From Paenibacillus sp. GM2 (lineage in GTDB: Bacteria; Bacillota; Bacilli; Paenibacillales; Paenibacillaceae), in assembly GCF_900069005.2 (NCBI RefSeq), contig NZ_LN831278.1, positions 174,587 through 238,586 on the forward strand: a DNA stretch of 64,000 nucleotides, in the 5' to 3' direction. A model generated the notes under the pieces. That model ran no database searches, was not told where the DNA came from, and saw only the letters and a program-made list of their open reading frames with translations. Below are positions 35,036 to 43,094 of the stretch, piece after piece; the stretch's first letter is position 1; each line of letters begins with the position of its first letter. A program made the position numbers and the translations under genes.

Positions 35036-36631
35036 GTGATCTATCATATCGATTCGATTGATGAGTTAATGGCTCTGCCGATGGAGGAGCTGCAGAACGG
35101 CGATACCGCCGTTCTGTCCTGCTTGCCTGAGCACGTGGGGTCAGGGGGAATCGCTGCAAGGCTGGAGTGGCAGCCGGATTGTATGCTAAGCCATAACGGC
35201 GGCACGGTGATCGCGCCTGAGGACATGCGGCGTGCTGACGAAGCCGGGCTTGCGGGACAGGGGGCCGCCAGGATCCCCGGCGTGTCTCCAGGTGAGGTGA
35301 GCGCCCCGTTGCCTCCTGGAAGATGGCGGCTGCTGCATGGCGGCGTAGGCGATTTTCGCTACTTTGGTATCTTTGGCCCCGAGCGGCCTGCAGATCAGGC
35401 GCTTGAGGCGATGGTGAACGATCCGGAGATCAAGCGGATTGAGGGCTATACGGATCTGCGCTTTACGAAGCGGCACAAATTTCACCGCAGCGGGCTGGAG
35501 CTGGACTTCAACAACTGCACGGTTACTGCGGATGGCATCGAGCCCGCACAGCCTAATGATCCTTTTGGCGCTATTATGCATTTCTGCGGCAGACTTACCG
35601 GGAGCACACAGCAGTTAACACTGACCGAACCGCTGCGGGAGCTGGAGGATATCTTCGAGGTTGCGGACAGCAGCGCCTTCCGGCTATACGAATGGTGGGT
35701 GGTGACGGTAAATCCTTTGGCCGGCAAGGAAGAAAAGGAGATCGACAAGCTGCTGATGGTGACGGAGATTATCGATGCGACACATGTCCGGTTTAACTAT
35801 AAAATGGGCTGGGAGCTTGCTGAAGGACGCCTGCTTACTTATCAGAAAGCCCAGCCTGTGCGCCAGATCCATGTGCGCAATATGGTGTTCTGGGGAAATG
35901 CTGGAGGCGAGCAGCAAGGCGCCCAGCCCTTAGCCTTCGAGTATGCGGTGGAATGCAACGCCTCCGGGCTTAAGGCTTATCATACCTATTGGCCTGTCAT
36001 TATGCGCAGGCACAATACCCATTATGTGACCGAGGGCTGCACGCTTGTTAATCCCGTGGAGGTGATCGTAGGCGGCACGGGTTATTTAACGCAGCAAATT
36101 CATTGTTTGTATGGCAAGGTACGTGACTGTACGACCAGCAATGCGCGCCATCTGAACGACTTTACTGGCAGCGCCTATTGTATGGTCGAGAACTGCCACG
36201 GCGACGGCGACTATCATGGCGCCTTTGTCACGCACGGCCAGTTCGAGCACGATTTGACCTATATCGGAAATTCCGGCCTGATTTCCTTTGCCAACAGCGG
36301 GCCAACCTGGGGGGAGAGCGCCAGAAGGATTGCTGTGAAGCGGCACTCCGGCTGCTGGATGATTGCCCGCTCCAAGGTCTCTGACCTGACGCTCGAGGAT
36401 GTGCACATCGTGAAGACGAAGAATTATCCCCAGTGCGGTACGATGCTGATTAATACCGATGGCGTGCAAATCCGCGGCTGCACCGCCGATAAGCTGATTT
36501 TTACGCAGCGGAGTTCGCGTTCCCGGCGTCCAAATGTCGTACAGGACTGTGCCTTCGCGGACGGGATCGAAATTGCGCGCGAAGGGGCCCAGGCAGTAAC
36601 GAACAAAATTAGGGTTCGGGATGAATTATAG
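35036..36631 (+). CDS. Cytoplasmic right-handed beta-helix protein, candidate polysaccharide-acting enzyme
   Basis: 531 residues without signal peptide. From ~130 on, the sequence has the short strand-turn repeats of a right-handed parallel beta-helix (FHRSGLELDFNNCTVTADG, YWPVIMRRHNTHYVTEGCTLVNP, SAYCMVENCHGDGDYHGAFV, LEDVHIVKTKNYPQCGTML). Such folds are used by pectate lyases, GH28 enzymes and epimerases. I cannot name catalytic residues; the stretch GDGDYHGAFVTHGQFEHDLTY is rich in His/Asp and could be the active site. GTG start behind ACGGAGGG. It sits between the LplABC-type importer and a dehydrogenase, so it probably works on the imported sugar; a link to rhamnose-containing pectin is inference from the rha genes nearby. 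Confidence 0.6.
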   Translation: MIYHIDSIDELMALPMEELQNGDTAVLSCLPEHVGSGGIAARLEWQPDCMLSHNGGTVIAPEDMRRADEAGLAGQGAARIPGVSPGEVSAPLPPGRWRLLHGGVGDFRYFGIFGPERPADQALEAMVNDPEIKRIEGYTDLRFTKRHKFHRSGLELDFNNCTVTADGIEPAQPNDPFGAIMHFCGRLTGSTQQLTLTEPLRELEDIFEVADSSAFRLYEWWVVTVNPLAGKEEKEIDKLLMVTEIIDATHVRFNYKMGWELAEGRLLTYQKAQPVRQIHVRNMVFWGNAGGEQQGAQPLAFEYAVECNASGLKAYHTYWPVIMRRHNTHYVTEGCTLVNPVEVIVGGTGYLTQQIHCLYGKVRDCTTSNARHLNDFTGSAYCMVENCHGDGDYHGAFVTHGQFEHDLTYIGNSGLISFANSGPTWGESARRIAVKRHSGCWMIARSKVSDLTLEDVHIVKTKNYPQCGTMLINTDGVQIRGCTADKLIFTQRSSRSRRPNVVQDCAFADGIEIAREGAQAVTNKIRVRDEL

Positions 36632-36698
36632 AGCAGCGCAACTTCATGCTTGTTAAATAGGAATCAATCATTTCAGGACTTGAGGAGAGGGTTGCATC

Positions 36699-37970
36699 AT
36701 GGCAAAAATTACGTTGGCTCTGGTTGGAGCAGGTGAACGGGGGCAGTTCTCTTATGCTCCTTACGCCAGAACACATGAATATGAGCTTGAATTTGTGGCG
36801 GTGGCCGATCCCAATGCGGGCAGACGTGCGTCCTTCCAGAAGGAATATCATATTAAGGATGAGATGGCGTTCGCCTCAGGCGAGCAGCTCTTGGCCCAAC
36901 CGAAGCTGGCGGATGCGGTGCTGATCTGCACGCAGGATAACCAGCATTTCGATTACGCCTGTCAGGCGATTCGCAAGGGTTATATCCTTATGCTGGAGAA
37001 GCCGATATCTCCGAAATTGCAGGAATGCCTGGAGCTGCAGAGAATGGCGGAGCAATACGGGACGACGGTGGTGGTATGCCATGTGCTGCGCTATACGAAA
37101 TTTTACCGCAAAATGAAGGAGCTGATCGACAGCCGGATCATCGGCGACATCGTCTCCGTGACCCATGCGGAGAACGTGGCCTATTGGCATTATGCGCATA
37201 GCTATGTACGAGGCAATTGGCATGTGACGGCCAACTCTTCGCCGATGATTCTGGCCAAATGCTGCCATGACATGGACATCCTCGCTTGGCTGCTGGATTC
37301 AAAATGCAGCGCCGTATCCTCCTTCGGCGATCTGAAGTATTTCAAGAAGGAGAACGCGCCCGAAGGCTCGCCGGAGCGTTGTACCGACGGATGCAGTCAT
37401 AGCGGCACCTGCCCGTATTATGCGCCTGACATTTATCTGACTGAAGATACCAGCTGGCCGACCTCCTGTCTTGGCTCGGATATGAGCTACGAAGCGAGGA
37501 AGCGGGCCTTGGTGGAAGGGCCTTATGGCAAATGCGTATTCCATAATGATAATGATGTAGTTGATCACCAGGTTGCGACCCTGCTATTCGATAACGGCGT
37601 AACCGTTGCCTTCACCATGTGCGCCTTCACGAACGATTGCGACAGGACGATGAAATTCATGGGAACGAAGGGGGAGATCCGGGCTTCGATGGAGAAGAAC
37701 GTGATCGAGGTTACGGAATTTGCCACCGGTACAACGAATGAATACAGGATCAATCCGGGCAGCGCCAAGCACAGCGGCGGAGACGAAGGCATCATGGAGG
37801 AGCTGGTCGCAATGATTAAGGGGGAGAGGAATAACACCAACCTGATCGAGCAATCGGTTCACAGCCATGTGATGGCCTTTGCTGTTGAGGAGTCGCGCCT
37901 GACCGGGAGAATCGTACAGATCGCTGATTTCGAGAAACGGGTGATGAACGCCCAACCAGTGAGTGTGTAG
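36699..37970 (+). CDS. Gfo/Idh/MocA-family oxidoreductase
   Basis: 423 residues: N-terminal NAD(P)-binding Rossmann fold with LVGAGERG (8-15), DAVLICTQDNQH, and the catalytic-region EKPIS typical of the family; then the alpha/beta sugar-binding domain with HDMDILAWLL. A Cys-rich insert (CTDGCSHSGTCPYY) is present, which I also associate with a Gfo/Idh subgroup in plant-polysaccharide operons. It would oxidise or rearrange the sugar delivered by the importer. It is last in the operon starting at 31417; a strong terminator follows. ATG start behind GAGGAGAGGG. Confidence 0.85.
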   Translation: MAKITLALVGAGERGQFSYAPYARTHEYELEFVAVADPNAGRRASFQKEYHIKDEMAFASGEQLLAQPKLADAVLICTQDNQHFDYACQAIRKGYILMLEKPISPKLQECLELQRMAEQYGTTVVVCHVLRYTKFYRKMKELIDSRIIGDIVSVTHAENVAYWHYAHSYVRGNWHVTANSSPMILAKCCHDMDILAWLLDSKCSAVSSFGDLKYFKKENAPEGSPERCTDGCSHSGTCPYYAPDIYLTEDTSWPTSCLGSDMSYEARKRALVEGPYGKCVFHNDNDVVDHQVATLLFDNGVTVAFTMCAFTNDCDRTMKFMGTKGEIRASMEKNVIEVTEFATGTTNEYRINPGSAKHSGGDEGIMEELVAMIKGERNNTNLIEQSVHSHVMAFAVEESRLTGRIVQIADFEKRVMNAQPVSV

Positions 37971-37993
37971 CTATGTTTATTCCGGAAACATAA

Positions 37994-38044
37994 AGGATCG
38001 CCATTTCTACACTTGACATGTAGAGATGGCGGTCTCTTTTTTGG
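37994..38044 (+). terminator. Terminator of the LplABC-type operon
   Basis: A long stem, GATCGCCAT-TTCTACA against TGTAGAG-ATGGCGGTC with near-full pairing, followed by CTTTTTTG. It lies between convergent genes. Confidence 0.8.
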
Positions 38045-38078
38045 GCAGCAGCAACAGACAGATGCAAGCCTTGAAAAG

Positions 38079-40391
38079 CTATGACCCATTCCGGTTCTCT
38101 TTGTTTTCCTGCCGATAATCGCCCGGCGTTACGCCCTCGTATTTCTTGAACAGTCGGGTAATGCCAACCTCGCTTGCATACCCCAATTGCAAGGCAATCT
38201 CCCTGATGGACAAATCCGTCTTTACGAGCAGTTCCTTCGCTCTGCCTAGCATATGCCTGGCGATATAATCTTTGACATTTTCATGCTTATACTTCTTGAA
38301 TACATTGGAGATGTACTGGGGCGTTACCTCGAACTCCTGCGACAAGCGGTTCAGGTCAAGCCAGTGCTCTCCGGCGTTCTGATCGATATATTCGGCAATC
38401 TGCTGAACCAGCTTCTCCGTTTTGCTGATCACCCGATGCTCCGACAGCTCAGCGATGTTGTCGATCATTTCGAGGAAGCGCCTCTTGGCCACATCGAGTG
38501 AAGCGTGGTCAATCATCTGCTCAATGATCCGTTCATCGGTCACCGGATCATTTCCATTGGTGACAAGGGAGAAATTCATCACCTTCAGCAGCGTGGAAGC
38601 AACCTCGTAGAGCAGCAGCTTGGCTGCTCCGACTCCGATATTTTTGGACGTATTAATCTCAAAGATCGTATTCAAAAATTCCTTGGCCTCTTCGTATTGC
38701 CCCCTCTTCAGCAGTTCTATGAGCTGATGTTCGGTCTCCATCGAATAATAATAGTCAAAATGCAGATGACCCAGATCTCCGAAGCAGACGGTTTCGCAAA
38801 TATCCCGCAGCTTGCTGTACTCCAGCGCTTTCTTGGCTTCGTCATAGCAATTCTGCAGATTGATCAGCCTTGAATGAGGGGAACTGATACCCAGGTTTAA
38901 ATTCAGCCGATAATGCCTGGCGGCAAATTGGATCAACGTATTCGCCTGCTGCCTGGCCAACGCAACCGCTTCAGCAGGATTGCGACCTTCCCGCAGATTA
39001 AGCAGGTAGATCGATTGATTGCGACCGGCGTCGAGGAAATAGCATATGAAGTACTCGCTCATCAGCTCGCAGCCGACATTTTCCGCTACGACGCGCGTGA
39101 GGGACAGGCTCTTCTCGGACAAATTTACATGGTCCATAAAAAATGAGCTGTCCATATCGATCTCCAGCGCGCCAATTAAGAAGGTGTCGCTGGCGAAATG
39201 GATGCCGATCGAAGCGATCTGCTGAGCGGCTTCATCATAATTCGTCATCATGCCCCGAATTAAGTTCAGTAGATAATCGCGCCGTACGATGGGGATTTGC
39301 TTCTCAATGATCTCGTTCAGCTCTTTGCCATTCTTGATTTGGTCCAGCAGCGTATTTTTAATATTCTCGTATTCGTTCCGGCTGTCTCCCGGAGCTTGAG
39401 CATGCGACTGGATCAGATCATGGATCTCCTTCAGCGGCTTATAGCTTCGTTTAGCCAAGAAGCGGACAATAAACAGCCCTCCGACCAGATAGATAAGGAA
39501 GATAGCGATAAAATTCATTAAGTATTTTGTATTCTCTTTGAAGTACAGGCCTTTTGGTGTAGAAGAGATATATTTCCATCCGTTCTTCTCGGATACAACT
39601 TTATTAATAATTTCTTCATGTGAGCTTCTGCCATTTACCAGCCCGTCTATCTTCTGCATATCGATGCCCGGCGCGTTATCCGAGCTGATGATCAGGTGGT
39701 TGTTCTCATCCAGGATATACACATCCGAATTAGTCACCTGGCGCAGCTGATTGACGAGGGTGAACATATTCTTAGCATCGATGAAGAAGATGACCTGTCC
39801 CAGCGGCCGGGAGCTTGTTGTCATCGGGAACGACTGGATATAGGGCAGCACTTCAATCGTATTGCTCTCGTATTGATTCATCGTCTGGATTTCCATATAT
39901 TCCTGAAAGTGATTGCCTTGTAAATAGTCCTTGGCAAAGGTGCCATAATCCAAATCCTTGAATTCATACATCAGATGGAAGAACCGCTGGGCATCCATTT
40001 GAATATTAGGCGTAACAATCTCATCTGTACGATTCATATAGACGAAATAGTCGAACAGAAGCTCGCGGGGCTTTCTTTTGCTGGCCATGTCCTTCATCAG
40101 CTCGCTGTAGCTGTCCGTAGCCCCTTTGGCGGCGAGTTCCAGCTTTTTATTAAACACAATCTCATTGCTCAGCTCGCTGATATAGAGAAGGTCGTCTTCG
40201 ATTCCCGTCTTAAGCTGATTCAACAGGGTTACCGTGGATAGCTCGGTCTGCTTCGTAATCCGCTGGTTGATCTCAGCATAGTAGACGAACGCGCTGGAGA
40301 GCGTAAGAACAAGGATGGAGATATAAGACAAGACAAAGATGATATAGACGCTGTTCTTCTTTTTGAGTCTCGGCTTACGGAATTGGAACAA
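38079..40391 (-). CDS. Membrane-bound AraC-family regulator, YesS type
   Basis: 770 residues: a cytoplasmic basic N-terminus, membrane helix (~15-37), extracytoplasmic Cache-like sensor (~40-285), second helix (~295-315, FIAIFLIYLVGGLFIVRFLA), a long cytoplasmic middle domain, and an AraC double HTH at the C-terminus (LNRLSQEFEVTPQYISNVFK and IREIALQLGYASEVGITRLF). It resembles B. subtilis YesS, a one-protein sensor-regulator of pectin-sugar genes. It starts with TTG behind AGGAAGTGAG. It converges on the LplABC-type operon, which it most likely controls, and a cre-like site lies in its own promoter. Confidence 0.85.
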   Translation of the reverse strand: MFQFRKPRLKKKNSVYIIFVLSYISILVLTLSSAFVYYAEINQRITKQTELSTVTLLNQLKTGIEDDLLYISELSNEIVFNKKLELAAKGATDSYSELMKDMASKRKPRELLFDYFVYMNRTDEIVTPNIQMDAQRFFHLMYEFKDLDYGTFAKDYLQGNHFQEYMEIQTMNQYESNTIEVLPYIQSFPMTTSSRPLGQVIFFIDAKNMFTLVNQLRQVTNSDVYILDENNHLIISSDNAPGIDMQKIDGLVNGRSSHEEIINKVVSEKNGWKYISSTPKGLYFKENTKYLMNFIAIFLIYLVGGLFIVRFLAKRSYKPLKEIHDLIQSHAQAPGDSRNEYENIKNTLLDQIKNGKELNEIIEKQIPIVRRDYLLNLIRGMMTNYDEAAQQIASIGIHFASDTFLIGALEIDMDSSFFMDHVNLSEKSLSLTRVVAENVGCELMSEYFICYFLDAGRNQSIYLLNLREGRNPAEAVALARQQANTLIQFAARHYRLNLNLGISSPHSRLINLQNCYDEAKKALEYSKLRDICETVCFGDLGHLHFDYYYSMETEHQLIELLKRGQYEEAKEFLNTIFEINTSKNIGVGAAKLLLYEVASTLLKVMNFSLVTNGNDPVTDERIIEQMIDHASLDVAKRRFLEMIDNIAELSEHRVISKTEKLVQQIAEYIDQNAGEHWLDLNRLSQEFEVTPQYISNVFKKYKHENVKDYIARHMLGRAKELLVKTDLSIREIALQLGYASEVGITRLFKKYEGVTPGDYRQENKENRNGS

Positions 40392-40449
40392 TGGCTCACT
40401 TCCTAGCGTTAAAATGATAGAATCAAGAACAAATTTAGCGTACCACGCT

Positions 40450-40465
40450 TTTAAAGCGTTTTCAA
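40450..40465 (-). promoter_or_regulatory. cre-like (CcpA) site upstream of the YesS-type gene
   Basis: Read on the minus strand, TTGAAAACGCTTTAAA matches the cre consensus WTGNAANCGNWNNCAW with one mismatch. It is ~60 bases before the TTG start. The flanking bases add a perfect ACGCTTT-T-AAAGCGT palindrome (40445-40459), so the site could alternatively be an operator for another regulator. The ECF sigma gene starts 120 bases away on the other strand. Confidence 0.5.
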
Positions 40466-40585
40466 AGCGTTAAATCGTCTATATTCATCTATGCTGCTAA
40501 GGGTGCAGTATATTTTTTTTCTAAATGATACAAATATAAAGGCTTTATCGTTACTTCCCATGAGGAGAGGAAAGGGAGTGAAAGG

Positions 40586-41086
40586 GTGGACGCATTTCTG
40601 AAAATATACGATGACTATTTCGACGACTTGTACCGGTATGTGCTGTTCCGGGTTGGCAATCGCTGGGACGCGGACGATCTAGTTAGCGATATTTTTCGCA
40701 AGGCGCTGGAATACAGCTGTAAGCATGGCGGAACGATCCCGGAATACGACCGGGCCTGGTTGTTTGCCATTGCACATAATCGGATTGTTGACCATTATCG
40801 TCGCAGGAAGGAGACCGCTTACGGCGTTGATCCGGAACAGGGGGGCTACGGGCATATCCGGAAGATGTTCCAGGAGACGTCAGTTCAGAACGAATGTTTG
40901 GAGGAAGCGCTGCTGCAGCTAGGAAATAAGGATCGCGAGATGGTGCATCTGAAGTATATGGTTGGCTTCGCTTACCATGAGATGAGCCGGATGCTGGACA
41001 AGACGGAAGGTTGGTTGCGTACGCGCATGCATCGGATACGGAAGAGACTTGCTGTCGACATTGATCGCTGTCTGGAGGAGGGATGA
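40586..41086 (+). CDS. ECF-subfamily RNA polymerase sigma factor
   Basis: 166 residues with sigma region 2 (YRYVLFRVGNRWDADDLVSDIFRKAL) and region 4 (LLQLGNKDREMVHLKYMVGFAYHEMSRML... HTH) and no region 3, hence an ECF factor. It starts at GTG behind GGGAGTG. Only three bases separate it from the next gene, a membrane protein that begins like an anti-sigma factor, so the pair forms a sigma/anti-sigma module. The signal and the target promoters are unknown. Confidence 0.9.
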   Translation: MDAFLKIYDDYFDDLYRYVLFRVGNRWDADDLVSDIFRKALEYSCKHGGTIPEYDRAWLFAIAHNRIVDHYRRRKETAYGVDPEQGGYGHIRKMFQETSVQNECLEEALLQLGNKDREMVHLKYMVGFAYHEMSRMLDKTEGWLRTRMHRIRKRLAVDIDRCLEEG

Positions 41087-41089
41087 ATC

Positions 41090-42997
41090 ATGTCTGAGCA
41101 GAATCCGAAGTGGGTGGATGATCTGAAGAAGATTCATGATCGGTTGCAGGTTGATGAGAATTTCAAGGCGGAACTGCGGCGCTCCCTTATGGAGGAAGGG
41201 CAAGGCTATCCGCAAGCTAGGCATTATAGGCGTCCACAAGACAAGCGATGGCGAAAATATTTAGCTTGGGGCGCTGCCGCAGCAATGGTTGCGACAATAG
41301 TGCTGCTTTGGAACTTGCTGCCCGTTCAGAACATGCTGCGTGTTAACGCCGCCGACTTGAAGCTGAAGCTGCAATTTAATACGGTGCAGCAGCTCGGACA
41401 GGAGACAAGTATAGCTGTAGCGATCGATCAGGACACGACTTATTATGCGATACCTACGGAGGGAGTCTACCGTCAGCATGGATTTAGCTATGAACAGATC
41501 ATAGCGGGAAAAGTGTCGGAGCTTGCGATCTCCCCGGATGGGAAGCGGCTGGCTTATGTGGCTGGACATGAGCTTCTTATCTGGGAGACGGATACGAAAC
41601 AGACGCAGCGGGTCTTGGAAGCACCGGTGTCGCTCGGCGAATTAGCCTGGTCACAGGATGGGAAGCGGCTTGCTTACGTGCGGCATGATCCGGCTACGGA
41701 TACCATTTGGGAGGCGCAGCTATCCTCCGGCGAACAGCGGTATTTGACCAAGGGAAGCTCTCCGTCTTATTTTCCGAATGCGGAAAAAATACTGTATACC
41801 CGGCAGGAGCAGATTTACACGCTTGATCTGGAATCCGGTACAGAGGAGCGATGGAGCGATGGATATTCGCCAGTGATCTCTCCGGATGGCAAGTATGTGC
41901 TTTATATCCGGAAGGATGGCGGCGTCCCCCAATTGGAGGATGCTTGGGTATCCGATCTGGATCGTCAGACCGAGCAGATGATTACCCGTAACCGCCCGAT
42001 GGATGCATGGGAGAAGGGCCAACCGAAGGAAGGGGAGGTTCAGGCTTCCTACAGCCTGGAGGGTCTCGTCTGGAGCACCGATGGACAGAGCGTTGCTATG
42101 TATCAGGTTACAGAGACCAATATGGAGTGGAGGCAGCTTGTCCAGTATACGCTAGCAGAGCGGGAGGCCGATCCGGAAGAAGTAGTTGGACAGGCGATCG
42201 AGGCGCTTATTTACCGGGACGAACGGCATGCCCATGAGTTTTTTAGTAATGATCCCGGATATTTAAAAGGGACATCTCCGCGTCAGGTCGGCTATACCAT
42301 TGTGAATACGACAACTGAAGCGGACGGCAAGGCGGTGGTCACGGCAAAGATTGATTACTCCAATTACGATCCGTATTATCGGGTTGATACTTATCGCTTC
42401 TCCCTCTCGCGAGGAAGTGGAGGATATTTGATCGACAATATGGAGGAGATCGACAGCACCCGCATAACGGACTGGAACGACCAAATGGTCACAACGACGG
42501 TGGATGATCAGCGTGATCAACTGATTTTCCGTGTTGATCAAGTTCCGGTGGATCGTGGCTGGTCAAATATCGGCTTCGGAAATATCGTCTATCGTGAATC
42601 GGGCGGCGGCCGAACGATCTGGTTTCTGGTCAAACAGCAGCAGGGTGACCATCATCGGATGCGCCTGATGCGTTACGATTGGGATAAGGGGACGTTCACG
42701 TTGCTAGGTATTCTTGACGGGGCAACGGAGTCGTCGATGATGATAATTGACGAAGCGGGGTTATGGGCCGCCATCGATGTTGCACTGGGCGCAGATAAGA
42801 ATGATATCGCGGTGCTGCCGCTTACAGAAGCCGCTTCCCAGCCGAGGTATCTATCTGCCCAATTGCAGGGCCTGGAGCATGATCAGATTATAGGCACCCG
42901 TTTGTGGAGGGGCAAGAGTCTCAGCTTCTACGTGGAATGGAACAAGCGAGACGTATTCTATAATTATAATGCGGATATAGAGACACCGCAGAAATAA
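41090..42997 (+). CDS. Membrane protein with extracytoplasmic beta-propeller, probable anti-sigma partner
   Basis: 635 residues. A ~55-residue cytoplasmic N-terminus (VDDLKKIHDRLQVDENFKAE) is followed by one membrane helix (~58-77) and a large outside domain with PD40/TolB-type propeller repeats (ISPDGKRLAYV, WSQDGKRLAYV, ISPDGKYVLYI). A further region (~360-460) resembles the small domain of lipoprotein-like stress proteins, and a last beta-rich part follows. Its position directly after an ECF sigma gene and its topology suggest an anti-sigma factor that senses something outside. No zinc-binding anti-sigma HxxxCxxC motif is visible. A terminator follows. Confidence 0.7.
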   Translation: MSEQNPKWVDDLKKIHDRLQVDENFKAELRRSLMEEGQGYPQARHYRRPQDKRWRKYLAWGAAAAMVATIVLLWNLLPVQNMLRVNAADLKLKLQFNTVQQLGQETSIAVAIDQDTTYYAIPTEGVYRQHGFSYEQIIAGKVSELAISPDGKRLAYVAGHELLIWETDTKQTQRVLEAPVSLGELAWSQDGKRLAYVRHDPATDTIWEAQLSSGEQRYLTKGSSPSYFPNAEKILYTRQEQIYTLDLESGTEERWSDGYSPVISPDGKYVLYIRKDGGVPQLEDAWVSDLDRQTEQMITRNRPMDAWEKGQPKEGEVQASYSLEGLVWSTDGQSVAMYQVTETNMEWRQLVQYTLAEREADPEEVVGQAIEALIYRDERHAHEFFSNDPGYLKGTSPRQVGYTIVNTTTEADGKAVVTAKIDYSNYDPYYRVDTYRFSLSRGSGGYLIDNMEEIDSTRITDWNDQMVTTTVDDQRDQLIFRVDQVPVDRGWSNIGFGNIVYRESGGGRTIWFLVKQQQGDHHRMRLMRYDWDKGTFTLLGILDGATESSMMIIDEAGLWAAIDVALGADKNDIAVLPLTEAASQPRYLSAQLQGLEHDQIIGTRLWRGKSLSFYVEWNKRDVFYNYNADIETPQK

Positions 42998-43018
42998 GTA
43001 ATTGTTTGATAGCAATAG

Positions 43019-43050
43019 AAGATTCTTCCGTTACGGGAGAATCTTTTTTG
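43019..43050 (+). terminator. Terminator of the sigma/anti-sigma operon
   Basis: AAGATTCTTCC pairs with GGGAGAATCTT (one G-U pair) around CGTTAC, followed by TTTTTTG. Confidence 0.75.
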
Positions 43051-43094
43051 TTTTAGAATAGAGGTAACTTATTTGGTTATAGGAGAGGATTAGG

